Below are positions 15,559-23,853 of a DNA stretch of 64,000 nucleotides, in pieces. Source of the DNA: Flavobacterium psychrophilum. GTDB lineage: Bacteria > Bacteroidota > Bacteroidia > Flavobacteriales > Flavobacteriaceae. The first letter of the stretch is position 1, and every line of letters starts with the position of its first letter. The position numbers and the translations under genes were made by a program. The stretch lies in NCBI GenBank assembly GCA_945874225.1, contig CAMCFT010000004.1:1-64000 (forward strand). The letters are read 5' to 3'. The notes below the pieces were generated by a model. The model was not told the origin of the DNA, searched no databases, and saw nothing but the letters and a program-made list of their open reading frames with translations.

Positions 15559-15930
15559 ATGGCTAAAAAGATTATAAATAATGATGTTCTACTAGCAAAC
15601 ATCATCAAGGGAATAGAAGAAGTAAAAGGAAATGACATCGATATTCTGGATTTAAGAGAAATAGACACCGCCGTTTGTGACTATTTTGTTATCTGTAACG
15701 GAAATTCAAACACACAAGTTAACGCTATTGTTAACTCCATTCAAAAAACAGTTTCAAAAGAATTGAAAGACAAACCTTGGCATGTAGAAGGATCTGATAA
15801 TGCAGAATGGGTTCTTATGGACTATGTTAACATTGTGGTTCACGTTTTCCAAAAACACATTCGAGAATATTATAACATCGAAAGTCTTTGGGGTGATGCT
15901 AAAATTACCAAAATCGAGAATAAATACTAA
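15559..15930 (+). CDS. rsfS: Ribosome silencing factor
   Basis: This 123-aa RsfS/YbeB protein should bind ribosomal protein uL14 and block subunit joining when nutrients are low. The conserved DxxDYFVICxGNSNTQV region appears as TAVCDYFVICNGNSNTQVNA, followed by the family's WHVEG/EWVLMDYVNIVVHVF segment. ftsH begins 15 bp downstream, so they are almost certainly cotranscribed. Confidence 0.95.
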   Translation: MAKKIINNDVLLANIIKGIEEVKGNDIDILDLREIDTAVCDYFVICNGNSNTQVNAIVNSIQKTVSKELKDKPWHVEGSDNAEWVLMDYVNIVVHVFQKHIREYYNIESLWGDAKITKIENKY

Positions 15931-15945
15931 AGAAATATACCTCTA

Positions 15946-17871
15946 ATGGCAAAAGATAATAATCCAAATTCGAATAAATTCAAAGTAAGTCCTTGGCTGA
16001 TTTACACAGCTATATTGTTGGTTTTCTTAACCATAAGCTTTTTTACGGGCGGTTCAAGTTTTCAAGAACCTGCGCAATTAACCTCTTCAAATTTTAATAC
16101 CTATTTGGAAAAAGGGCAAATTGAGAAAGTAATTGTATACAATAAAGCAGAAGCCGAAGTGTATCTTACTGCTGCTGCATTGAAAGAGTCAGCTAATAAA
16201 AAAGTAGCAAAAGATATTTTAGATCGTCCAAACAAAGGACCTCATTATACTTTCATCATTGGTAACGATCAACTTTTTCAAACTAAATTAGAGAAAGCGG
16301 TTGCCGAAGGAAAATTAAAAGATTTTAATTTCTTGCCAAAAAATAATTGGACCGATATTTTTATAAGCCTATTGCCTATAATTATTATCATTGGAGTTTG
16401 GATCTTCATAATGAGAAGAATGTCTGGTGGCGGAGGTGGTGGCGGAGGCCAAATTTTCAATATTGGAAAATCAAAAGCAAAGTTATTCGACGAAAAAACA
16501 GATATTAAAACTTCTTTTAAAGATGTTGCGGGTTTAGAGGGTGCAAAAGAAGAAATACAAGAAATCGTGGAATTCCTGAAGAATCCCGAAAAATATACCA
16601 ATCTGGGTGGTAAAATCCCAAAAGGAGCACTGCTCGTTGGTCCTCCGGGAACTGGAAAAACGCTATTGGCAAAAGCTGTTGCAGGCGAAGCTCAAGTTCC
16701 ATTTTTCTCTTTATCAGGTTCTGATTTTGTGGAAATGTTTGTTGGAGTTGGTGCCTCAAGAGTGCGTGATTTGTTTAAACAAGCCAAAGAAAAAGCTCCG
16801 GCAATCATCTTTATTGATGAAATTGATGCTGTGGGTAGAGCGAGAGGAAAAAACAATATGTCGGGCGGAAATGACGAACGTGAAAACACTTTAAATCAAT
16901 TACTGACTGAAATGGATGGTTTTGGAACCAATTCGAATGTAATTGTTTTGGCCGCAACAAATAGAGCTGACGTTCTTGATAAAGCTTTGATGCGTGCAGG
17001 TCGTTTTGACAGACAAATTTTTGTTGACTTACCGGACATTCGTGAACGTGCTGAAATTTTCAAAGTTCACCTTGCTCCTTTGAAAAAAATTGAAGGCCTA
17101 GATACCGACTTTTTAGCAAAACAAACTCCTGGTTTTTCTGGAGCTGATATTGCCAATGTATGTAACGAAGCCGCATTAATTGCAGCAAGAAATAACAAAA
17201 CCGCTGTTGACAAACAAGATTTTCTTGATGCTGTAGACAGAATTGTTGGTGGACTTGAAAAGAAAAATAAAATTGTAACTCCTGACGAAAAGAAAGCAAT
17301 CGCTATTCACGAAGCAGGTCACGCAACTGTAAGTTGGATGCTGGAACACGCAGCGCCATTAATAAAAGTAACGATTGTTCCTAGAGGGCAAAGCCTTGGA
17401 GCTGCTTGGTATTTACCTGAAGAACGCCTTATTGTTCGTACGGACCAAATGCTCGACGAAATGTGTGCCACAATGGGAGGAAGAGCTGCTGAGAAAGTAA
17501 CTTTCGACAGAATTTCTACTGGTGCTTTAAGTGATTTAGAAAAAGTAACCAGACAAGCTCGTGCAATGGTAACCATTTATGGGTTGAATGAAAAAATAGG
17601 AAATGTTACTTATTATGATTCAACTGGGCAAAGTGAATACAGTTTTTCTAAACCTTATTCTGAGGAAACTGCCAAGACAATTGATAAAGAAATTTCTTTA
17701 TTAATCGAAAGCCAATACGAAAGAGCTATCAAAATATTGGAAGACAATAAAGATAAATTAAATCAGCTTGCTGACATTCTTATTGAAAAAGAAGTGATTT
17801 TTAAAGATGACTTGGAAGCCATTTTCGGAAAGAGAACATTTGACTCCAATCTTGAAGAAGTAGTCTCTTAA
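15946..17871 (+). CDS. ftsH: ATP-dependent zinc metalloprotease FtsH
   Basis: This 641-aa membrane protease degrades unstable membrane and cytoplasmic proteins. Two transmembrane helices (about residues 15-34 and 137-155) flank an exported domain. A run of Gly residues follows the second helix near 160. Walker A GPPGTGKT is near 232-239, Walker B IIFIDEID near 287-294, the arginine finger region [10 protein letters not shown] near 349, and the zinc site HEAGH at 455-459. It is cotranscribed with rsfS and followed by a 19-bp-arm terminator at 17895-17936. Confidence 0.97.
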   Translation: MAKDNNPNSNKFKVSPWLIYTAILLVFLTISFFTGGSSFQEPAQLTSSNFNTYLEKGQIEKVIVYNKAEAEVYLTAAALKESANKKVAKDILDRPNKGPHYTFIIGNDQLFQTKLEKAVAEGKLKDFNFLPKNNWTDIFISLLPIIIIIGVWIFIMRRMSGGGGGGGGQIFNIGKSKAKLFDEKTDIKTSFKDVAGLEGAKEEIQEIVEFLKNPEKYTNLGGKIPKGALLVGPPGTGKTLLAKAVAGEAQVPFFSLSGSDFVEMFVGVGASRVRDLFKQAKEKAPAIIFIDEIDAVGRARGKNNMSGGNDERENTLNQLLTEMDGFGTNSNVIVLAATNRADVLDKALMRAGRFDRQIFVDLPDIRERAEIFKVHLAPLKKIEGLDTDFLAKQTPGFSGADIANVCNEAALIAARNNKTAVDKQDFLDAVDRIVGGLEKKNKIVTPDEKKAIAIHEAGHATVSWMLEHAAPLIKVTIVPRGQSLGAAWYLPEERLIVRTDQMLDEMCATMGGRAAEKVTFDRISTGALSDLEKVTRQARAMVTIYGLNEKIGNVTYYDSTGQSEYSFSKPYSEETAKTIDKEISLLIESQYERAIKILEDNKDKLNQLADILIEKEVIFKDDLEAIFGKRTFDSNLEEVVS

Positions 17872-17894
17872 TAAGAGAAAACATATATTATTTT

Positions 17895-17936
17895 AAAATC
17901 TTAATTCAAAAGTGACTTTTGAATTAAGATTTTTTT
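17895..17936 (+). terminator. Terminator of the rsfS-ftsH operon
   Basis: A 19-bp perfect inverted repeat (AAAATCTTAATTCAAAAGT and its complement) ends in seven T residues. Its T run runs into the next promoter box at 17936-17943. Confidence 0.8.
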
Positions 17937-17943
17937 ATCTTTG
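17936..17943 (+). promoter_or_regulatory. TAnnTTTG promoter box of the LUD-cdsA-psd operon
   Basis: TATCTTTG follows the terminator of ftsH directly and lies 39 nt before the ATG at 17983. Confidence 0.6.
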
Positions 17944-17982
17944 GACGTTTTCATATAAATACATTAAGCAGTTTAGAAAAAT

Positions 17983-18585
17983 ATGAGTCTTTTTAGAAAA
18001 ATTTTTGGTTCAAACAACCCAGATTCTGAGGGGGAAAAAGATAACGAATTTAGCAAGTTCTCTCCAGATAATGATGCACCTCTAGAAGAGCAGTTCATCT
18101 ATAATTTCAAGAAAAATGGCGGTAAATTTTTATACTGTGAAAATGAAACCGAAGTAAAAGATCATTTTGAAAACATCTTAGAAGAAAATGACTGGTTCGA
18201 AAGCGAAGCTTTATGCTATGACCCTGAGCTTTTACACATGCTTGATGAAAATAAAATCACGCATCAAAAACCAAAACACCCTTCCTTTCTTCTGGCTAAC
18301 TGTGAAAACCTAATTGCCGAAGAAGGTTCTATATTGTTTTCATCAAAACAAATTAAGCAACATAAACCAAACGAACTTCCAACCAACATCATTGTTTTAG
18401 CTTCCACTAGCCAAATTATTGGATCAAAAAGTGACGGATTAAGCGTTATAAAAAATAAGTATGTCACAGATTATCCTACAAATATCACAACAATAAAATA
18501 TTTCGAAAAAGTAGAAGAGGAAGATTTTACTCAATATGGAAGCACTGCTAAGAACTTATATTTATTGCTTTTAGAAGACCAATAG
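17983..18585 (+). CDS. LUD-domain protein (LutC/YkgG-like)
   Basis: This 200-aa protein matches the short LUD (lactate utilization) domain group. The region ENLIAEEGSILFSSKQIKQH resembles the conserved ...AETGTLVL... segment, and the following NIIVLASTSQII and YFEKVEEEDFTQYGSTAKNLYLLLLEDQ complete the fold. The N-terminus is charged. The other lactate-utilisation genes are absent, so lactate oxidation cannot be inferred. The cdsA start follows after 1 bp, and it is always beside cdsA in the flavobacterial genomes I recall. Confidence 0.8.
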   Translation: MSLFRKIFGSNNPDSEGEKDNEFSKFSPDNDAPLEEQFIYNFKKNGGKFLYCENETEVKDHFENILEENDWFESEALCYDPELLHMLDENKITHQKPKHPSFLLANCENLIAEEGSILFSSKQIKQHKPNELPTNIIVLASTSQIIGSKSDGLSVIKNKYVTDYPTNITTIKYFEKVEEEDFTQYGSTAKNLYLLLLEDQ

Positions 18586-18586
18586 G

Positions 18587-19477
18587 ATGAATGAAACATT
18601 TAAGAGATCAATATCTGGTGCTATATATATAATTCTATTACTAGCTTCAATACTGTATTCGTCTGAAAGTTTTTTTATATTGTTTGGAATATTTTTAATA
18701 ATTGCAATCTTTGAATTTTGCAATTTAATTCAAATCAACAAAATACCTTCAATTATTTTCGGCATATTAATTTATACATCTGTAACTTTATTTAGTTGTT
18801 ATAATAAGATTACTACGGATACAATAAATAAAATATTTAACACTGAATTTGATTTTTCAATAAACACAAAACAGTTAGATCTCATATTATTAGTAATATC
18901 CCTTGTAGTTTCTATTAAGTGTGTGTTATTTTTATTTTATGATAAAATTCAAAACACAAGTATTTCATCAAAATATTTATACTTATTAGGGTATATTATT
19001 CTTCCGTTTATATTTATCACAAAAATATCTTTCGGAGTAAAAGACTATAATCCTAAAATTATAATTGGATTATTTATCATCATCTGGACAAATGACACCT
19101 TTGCTTTTATTGTTGGAAAATCTATTGGTAAAAACAAATTATTTGAAAAAATTTCGCCAAAAAAAACAATTGAAGGATTCATTGGAGGAATTATTTTTTC
19201 AATTTTGGCTGGTTATTTAATTTCAAAATATTATATAAAAGCAAGCCCACAATTTAGTGCAAGATCCATAATGATTTGGATTTCAATCGCATTAATTGTT
19301 GGGATTTTTGGAACTATTGGAGATTTAATCGAGTCAAAATTTAAACGTATTGCGGGTGTAAAAGACAGCGGAAAAATTATGCCTGGCCACGGAGGCATCC
19401 TAGATCGACTAGATAGTGTTATATTTGTAGCACCAATTATATTTTTATTTTACCAAATTCTAAACTATGTTTCATAA
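18587..19477 (+). CDS. cdsA: Phosphatidate cytidylyltransferase
   Basis: This 296-aa integral membrane enzyme makes CDP-diacylglycerol from phosphatidate and CTP. It has about seven or eight transmembrane helices. The C-terminal signature is clear: ESKFKRIAGVKDSGKIMPGH followed by GGILDRLDSV, with the usual Asp and Lys residues. The central motif NDTFAFIVGKSIGKNKLFEK precedes SPKKTIEGFIGG, also typical. Its 3' end overlaps psd by 11 bp, so the two are translationally coupled. Confidence 0.95.
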   Translation: MNETFKRSISGAIYIILLLASILYSSESFFILFGIFLIIAIFEFCNLIQINKIPSIIFGILIYTSVTLFSCYNKITTDTINKIFNTEFDFSINTKQLDLILLVISLVVSIKCVLFLFYDKIQNTSISSKYLYLLGYIILPFIFITKISFGVKDYNPKIIIGLFIIIWTNDTFAFIVGKSIGKNKLFEKISPKKTIEGFIGGIIFSILAGYLISKYYIKASPQFSARSIMIWISIALIVGIFGTIGDLIESKFKRIAGVKDSGKIMPGHGGILDRLDSVIFVAPIIFLFYQILNYVS

Positions 19478-20123
19478 AGAAGGCGCTCAATCAATTTTAA
19501 TAGCTACTGTTTTTACTGCTGTAATGCTTTTGTTGTCAGATAAATTCATTGATGTCTATTGGATTCAAAAATCAATTCAAATAGCAATCTTTGTGTTATT
19601 GATTATCATTTTGCAATTTTTCAGAAACCCAAAACGCAACTTTATTCTCAATGAAAACCAAATTTTGGCTCCAGTAGACGGAAAAGTGGTTGTAATTGAA
19701 GAAGTATATGAAGGTGAATATTTTAAAGAAAAACGCATTCAGGTTTCCATATTTATGTCGCCATTAAATGTTCACGTAACTCGTTATGCACTTAGTGGCC
19801 TTGTTAAATTCAGCAAATATCATCCTGGAAAATTCTTGGTAGCTTGGCATCCAAAAGCAAGTGAGGAAAACGAAAGAACAACTATTGTAATCGAAAATAA
19901 AACTTTTGGTGAAGTTTTGTATCGTCAAATTGCTGGCGCTTTGGCACGAAGAATTGTCAATTATGCCAAAGAAGGAGAACAGGTTAGACAAGGTGACGAT
20001 GCTGGTTTCATTAAATTTGGTTCCAGAGTTGATATATTTTTACCTTTGGGAACACCAATTAATGTAATCCTAAACCAAAAAGCCATTGGTGGCAAAACTG
20101 TTATTGCAACAAAATCTGAATGA
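19467..20123 (+). CDS. psd: Phosphatidylserine decarboxylase proenzyme
   Basis: This 218-aa membrane enzyme decarboxylates phosphatidylserine to phosphatidylethanolamine. It is the short Psd form with one or two N-terminal helices (residues 10-55) and QFFRNPKRNF right after. The self-cleavage site that creates the pyruvoyl group appears as FGSRVD, with cleavage expected between Gly and Ser. The preceding FMSPLNVHVTR is the conserved N-terminal core. It overlaps cdsA by 11 bp and the ACBP gene by 4 bp, forming one unit. Confidence 0.93.
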   Translation: MFHKEGAQSILIATVFTAVMLLLSDKFIDVYWIQKSIQIAIFVLLIIILQFFRNPKRNFILNENQILAPVDGKVVVIEEVYEGEYFKEKRIQVSIFMSPLNVHVTRYALSGLVKFSKYHPGKFLVAWHPKASEENERTTIVIENKTFGEVLYRQIAGALARRIVNYAKEGEQVRQGDDAGFIKFGSRVDIFLPLGTPINVILNQKAIGGKTVIATKSE

Positions 20124-20389
20124 GTAACAAAGACTTAAATACTCGATTTCTTGAAGCGGTTGAAATTGCTTCAAATATGACTCAGGCATCATTACCTCAA
20201 GATGTCCAATTAAGACTTTATGCGCTTTACAAACAGGCTACCTTCGGGACTTTAAGCTACAATCATTCGGAAAGTTATGATTTAAGAAATGCTTTCAAAA
20301 CCAATGCCTGGATTCAAATAAGTCATTTATCAATTGAAGAGGCAAAAGAACAATACATAGAAATTATAAATTCCTTATTGGAAAAATAG
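20120..20389 (+). CDS. Acyl-CoA-binding protein (ACBP)
   Basis: This 89-aa protein matches the ACBP four-helix fold: LNTRFLEAVEIASNM, LRLYALYKQATFG (the conserved YxLYKQAT motif), and AFKTNAWIQISHLSIEEAKE followed by QYIEII. ACBP binds long-chain acyl-CoA thioesters. Small ACBPs are common in eukaryotes and patchily distributed in bacteria. Its overlap with psd (ATGA) places it in a phospholipid-synthesis operon, which fits acyl-CoA buffering, although that role is an inference. Confidence 0.9.
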   Translation: MSNKDLNTRFLEAVEIASNMTQASLPQDVQLRLYALYKQATFGTLSYNHSESYDLRNAFKTNAWIQISHLSIEEAKEQYIEIINSLLEK

Positions 20390-20403
20390 TTCTGATTATG
20401 AAA

Positions 20404-20479
20404 TGAGCATAAGCAAAACTCAAAGTAAAAAACAAATATTAAAATGCGACCCGAGCTTTTGCGAATAGGCGAAGTAATT
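20404..20479 (+). repeat. Copy of the dispersed element upstream of the SOD gene
   Basis: It begins ATGAGCATAAGCAAAACT and carries the core at 20448-20479: GACCCGAG, CTTTTG, CGAATAGGCGAAG. It ends 34 nt before the SOD start codon, much like the copy upstream of the DUF1543 gene. A 21-codon ORF here is not conserved with the other copies. Confidence 0.65.
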
Positions 20480-20513
20480 CCATATTCCTTTAAAAAACAA
20501 ATATAAACTTCGT

Positions 20514-21287
20514 ATGAAAAAGATAAGTTTACTTCTATCAAATTTACTGCTACTTTCACTATTACTTTCCTGTAACAACAAAAAATACACCGAAGTCGTT
20601 GATGTGCCGTTGCCAGAAGTTGAACAGAGAACAGCAATAATGGGAGTTCCTGATGATGTTAAAGCCAATGAAGGCTCCTTTCAACTAGAGAAATTACCGT
20701 ATTCTTATGATGCTTTGGCTCCTAATATCGCGCCCTCAACAATGGAAAACCATTATTCTAAACATTATCTGACGTATACTAACAACCTGAACAAAGCAAT
20801 AGCGGGAACAGCATTAGAGAATCTCACTATCGAAGAAGTTCTTTCAAAATTAGACCCTAACGTTGCCGAAATCAAAAATAATGCCGGTGGATTTTATAAT
20901 CATTCCTTGTATTTTAAATGTTTAGCACCAAAAGCAGGAGGACAACCACAAGATACTTTGGCAACTGCCATCACCAAAAAATTTGGCTCTTTTGAAAATT
21001 TTGCAACTGCATTCAAAGACGAAGCTACAAAACAATTTGGTTCGGGTTGGGTTTGGTTAATCGTGGATCGCTCAGGAAATCTTCAAGTTACAAGCACTCA
21101 AAATCAAGACAATCCTCTAATGCGAAATACCCTTATTCCTGGAAAACCAATTCTGGCTTTAGACCTTTGGGAACACGCTTACTACTTAGATTACCAATAC
21201 AAAAGAAAAAATTATGTCGATGCTTTTTTCAATGTGATTAATTGGAAAAAAGTAGGAGAGAATTATGAGGAAGCTTTGAGGAAGTAG
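20514..21287 (+). CDS. Exported Fe/Mn superoxide dismutase (lipoprotein)
   Basis: This 257-aa enzyme converts superoxide to oxygen and hydrogen peroxide. A type II signal peptide ends at C20 (LLLSC), so it should be a lipoprotein rather than the usual cytosolic enzyme. A 40-aa spacer precedes the SOD domain (KLPYSYDALAPNI onward). The metal ligands are all visible: His in MENHYSKHYL, His in YNHSLYFKCL, and Asp and His in LDLWEHAYYLDY. Fe versus Mn cannot be told from sequence alone. A dispersed element lies just upstream. Confidence 0.93.
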   Translation: MKKISLLLSNLLLLSLLLSCNNKKYTEVVDVPLPEVEQRTAIMGVPDDVKANEGSFQLEKLPYSYDALAPNIAPSTMENHYSKHYLTYTNNLNKAIAGTALENLTIEEVLSKLDPNVAEIKNNAGGFYNHSLYFKCLAPKAGGQPQDTLATAITKKFGSFENFATAFKDEATKQFGSGWVWLIVDRSGNLQVTSTQNQDNPLMRNTLIPGKPILALDLWEHAYYLDYQYKRKNYVDAFFNVINWKKVGENYEEALRK

Positions 21288-21378
21288 TTAGTTTGATTTT
21301 ATTGAAAGATGTTAGCAAAAAAAAAGAGTTCTGTACAAGGCAACACCGACATGAATAAATATTAAATAACAAAAGAAA

Positions 21379-21558
21379 ATGACAAAATTTAGAATTATTA
21401 AAATATCTGCGATGTGGTCAACTGATAAATTAACAAGAGACGTAGAAAAAATACTAAAAGAAAAAACAGATGAAGGTTATGAAATAATTTCTGTTGCATT
21501 TGGAGTAAATCTTTGGTGGATGCCAACTGCATTTATAACATTAAAAACAAAAATTTAA
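21379..21558 (+). CDS. Short conserved-looking protein (DUF4177-like)
   Basis: This 59-aa ORF begins MTKFRIIKISAMWSTDKLTR and continues with EKILKEKTDEGYEIISVAFG and a final strand FITLKTKI. A helix holding a GYEIISV strand is typical of DUF4177-like small proteins. Codon use looks coding, but no wider evidence is available. It lies between the SOD and alpha-amylase genes. Confidence 0.5.
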   Translation: MTKFRIIKISAMWSTDKLTRDVEKILKEKTDEGYEIISVAFGVNLWWMPTAFITLKTKI

Positions 21559-21659
21559 ATATCCTTTATATATTTTTAGGTAAAAATCATATAAAGGCTA
21601 TAATCAAAACTTAGCAAATCTTAAGGCTAGTGCAAGCGTCACGCTCGGACAAACAAAAC

Positions 21660-21692
21660 AACCCTGTCAGGGATTTGAACTCTGACAGGGTT
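21660..21692 (-). terminator. Hairpin downstream of the alpha-amylase gene
   Basis: AACCCTGTCAG and CTGACAGGGTT are perfect 11-bp arms, 8 bp beyond the minus-strand stop codon. It lacks a strong T run, so it could also be a dispersed repeat. Confidence 0.45.
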
Positions 21693-21699
21693 GAATAAT

Positions 21700-23568
21700 C
21701 TACAACTGAAAAATAAACGATTCCGAAGGGCCAATACCTATTTGTGCTTTTCCCTCTCCATTTTCTACTCGCAATTGTGCAGTTTTCATATGGTACAATT
21801 GATCGGTGATGGTATAAGTTCCATCTTTCAACTTCCATTTTTGGATAATATCAGTAGGAATCCTTAGGTCAAAATTACTGGAAGCCAACGAATAAAAATT
21901 AGTCACAATAATCAATTTTTGAGAATCTGACCAACGAGTATAAGCATAAATCGCTATGTCATAACCGGGTGTAATGTTTCGGTTGGCAGTTTGTATTTCT
22001 TGAAAATTCCCCATCAAAGCAGAACTGTTAATAGAAAAATTCAACAATCTTTTATAGAAATCACGCAAGTCTTTTTCGTCTTGCGAAAGTTGGCCGCCAT
22101 CAAATTTCCCTCCATTCATCCATCTTTGATGATTGGGTACACCAATATAATCAAAAATAGAAGTTCGAGAATGAGTCCCAAAACCAGCGTTTTCATTTCC
22201 TGCTTCTCCCACTTCCTGACCAAAATAAATCATTGTAGGCGCAGTGCTTATAGTTGCCGAAACCACCATTAGTGGCTTTCCTTTTTCTGGCGTTCCAGCA
22301 AATTCAGGACTTGCCAAACGTTGTTCATCATGATTATCTAAAAATTTAAGCATATGATGTTCGATATCAGCCATTCGATGTTGTATATCCGAAAGTCCGT
22401 CAGGCCAGGTTTTTCCTTGAATTACGGCTTTCAGATGGTCATATGTTTCGACTTTGTCATACAAATAATCCATTTTTCCAAGACGAATGTAATTTCGATA
22501 TTCATTTGGATTATACACTTCAGCCATCAAGAAAGCGTCTGGATTTTTAACTTTTATCGCTGAATTCATATAACTCCAAAATTCATAAGGTACCATTTCG
22601 GCCATATCATAACGAAAACCATCCACGCCTTTGGTAGTCCAATACAAGGCAATATCACGGAATTTAATCCAAGAACTTGGCACGCTTTTATCTTTCCAAA
22701 AATCGAAATGCTCTTGATAGGATTTCGTATCATAACCTGCTGGAAGTTCTGGAAAATCTTTCGAACCATCAGGACGAATTCCATAATTTACTTTCACGGT
22801 TTCGTACCAATCGTTCTTGTCTGGCTTTGCTAATCGAGAACCGTTACCAGTCCATTTTGCTGGATTTTCGTCAAATTTTCCATCAATCAGCGGATTGCTT
22901 TCACCATTTAAAGGTTTGTTGGTATCTGGAATTTCAAAACGGGTATTTGGAATATAATAGAAGTTATTATCGCGTTTGTATTCCACCGAAACATCATCAT
23001 CGGCACCAAAATCACGAACACCTTCAGGATTACTTCTTCCTTCATATTTTCGAGCAATGTGATTGGGAACAATATCTATAATGACCCTCAATCCCGCTTT
23101 GTGAGTTCTGGCAATCAAGGCTTCAAATTCTTGCAAACGACTAGCTGGATTGACTGCTAAATCCGGATTTACATTATAATAATCTTTCACGGCATAAGGC
23201 GAACCTGCACGACCTTTAACCACTTCTGGATCATCGTTTGAAACTCCAATAGTGGTATAATCACGAACCAAAGCGTGATGCGGAACTCCGGTATACCAAA
23301 CATAAGTAACACCCAAATCCTTAATTTCTTTCATGGCTTTGTCCGTAAAATCATTGAACTTCCCTACTCCATTTTCTTCGATGGTTCCCCAAGGTTTATT
23401 AGTCGTGTTTTTGTTGCCAAATAATCGGGTAAAAACCTGATAGACAACTATTTTCTTTTCTGATCCAATTTCTTTCTTATCTGCGTTCATTTTTGTTGCT
23501 GAAGTTTTACAGGCTGTCGCCAAAAGTATTGTGCTTATTCCTGCAACAATAGTTATTTTTTTTATCAT
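21700..23568 (-). CDS. Alpha-amylase family glycoside hydrolase (GH13), lipoprotein
   Basis: This 622-aa enzyme hydrolyses alpha-glucans. A type II signal peptide ends at C20 (LLATAC), so it is anchored in a membrane. The GH13 residues are present: IDIVPNH (region I), GFRYDMAE with the nucleophile Asp (II), FLMAEVYN with the acid/base Glu (III), and FLDNHDEQR (IV). A short C-terminal beta domain follows. It stands alone: no SusC/SusD pair, regulator or other glucan enzyme is within the window. Confidence 0.92.
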   Translation of the reverse strand: MIKKITIVAGISTILLATACKTSATKMNADKKEIGSEKKIVVYQVFTRLFGNKNTTNKPWGTIEENGVGKFNDFTDKAMKEIKDLGVTYVWYTGVPHHALVRDYTTIGVSNDDPEVVKGRAGSPYAVKDYYNVNPDLAVNPASRLQEFEALIARTHKAGLRVIIDIVPNHIARKYEGRSNPEGVRDFGADDDVSVEYKRDNNFYYIPNTRFEIPDTNKPLNGESNPLIDGKFDENPAKWTGNGSRLAKPDKNDWYETVKVNYGIRPDGSKDFPELPAGYDTKSYQEHFDFWKDKSVPSSWIKFRDIALYWTTKGVDGFRYDMAEMVPYEFWSYMNSAIKVKNPDAFLMAEVYNPNEYRNYIRLGKMDYLYDKVETYDHLKAVIQGKTWPDGLSDIQHRMADIEHHMLKFLDNHDEQRLASPEFAGTPEKGKPLMVVSATISTAPTMIYFGQEVGEAGNENAGFGTHSRTSIFDYIGVPNHQRWMNGGKFDGGQLSQDEKDLRDFYKRLLNFSINSSALMGNFQEIQTANRNITPGYDIAIYAYTRWSDSQKLIIVTNFYSLASSNFDLRIPTDIIQKWKLKDGTYTITDQLYHMKTAQLRVENGEGKAQIGIGPSESFIFQL

Positions 23569-23829
23569 AGTAAATTATTTTTCCTGATTTTTATTGCTAA
23601 TTATGAAATCCAATCCAAATGAATTATCAACTTCTAAATTTAATATTTTTTTGCTATCAATTTGAGAATTATTCATAATTTATCTGGGGATATTCGCTAG
23701 AATTGAAACTACAACGAAATACTATTCCTTTTTGTTGATAAGTTTAGAATCGAAATCGAAGGATACATTCATCATTTTCGGACAGTTATAAATAAATCAT
23801 AATATGGATTCAGGTTGTTTCCTTTTTCT

Positions 23830-23837
23830 TAAATTTG
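23830..23837 (+). promoter_or_regulatory. TAnnTTTG promoter box of the OstA-like gene
   Basis: TAAATTTG lies 16 nt before the TTG start codon at 23854. Confidence 0.5.
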
Positions 23838-23853
23838 GCAAAAAATATATCCA

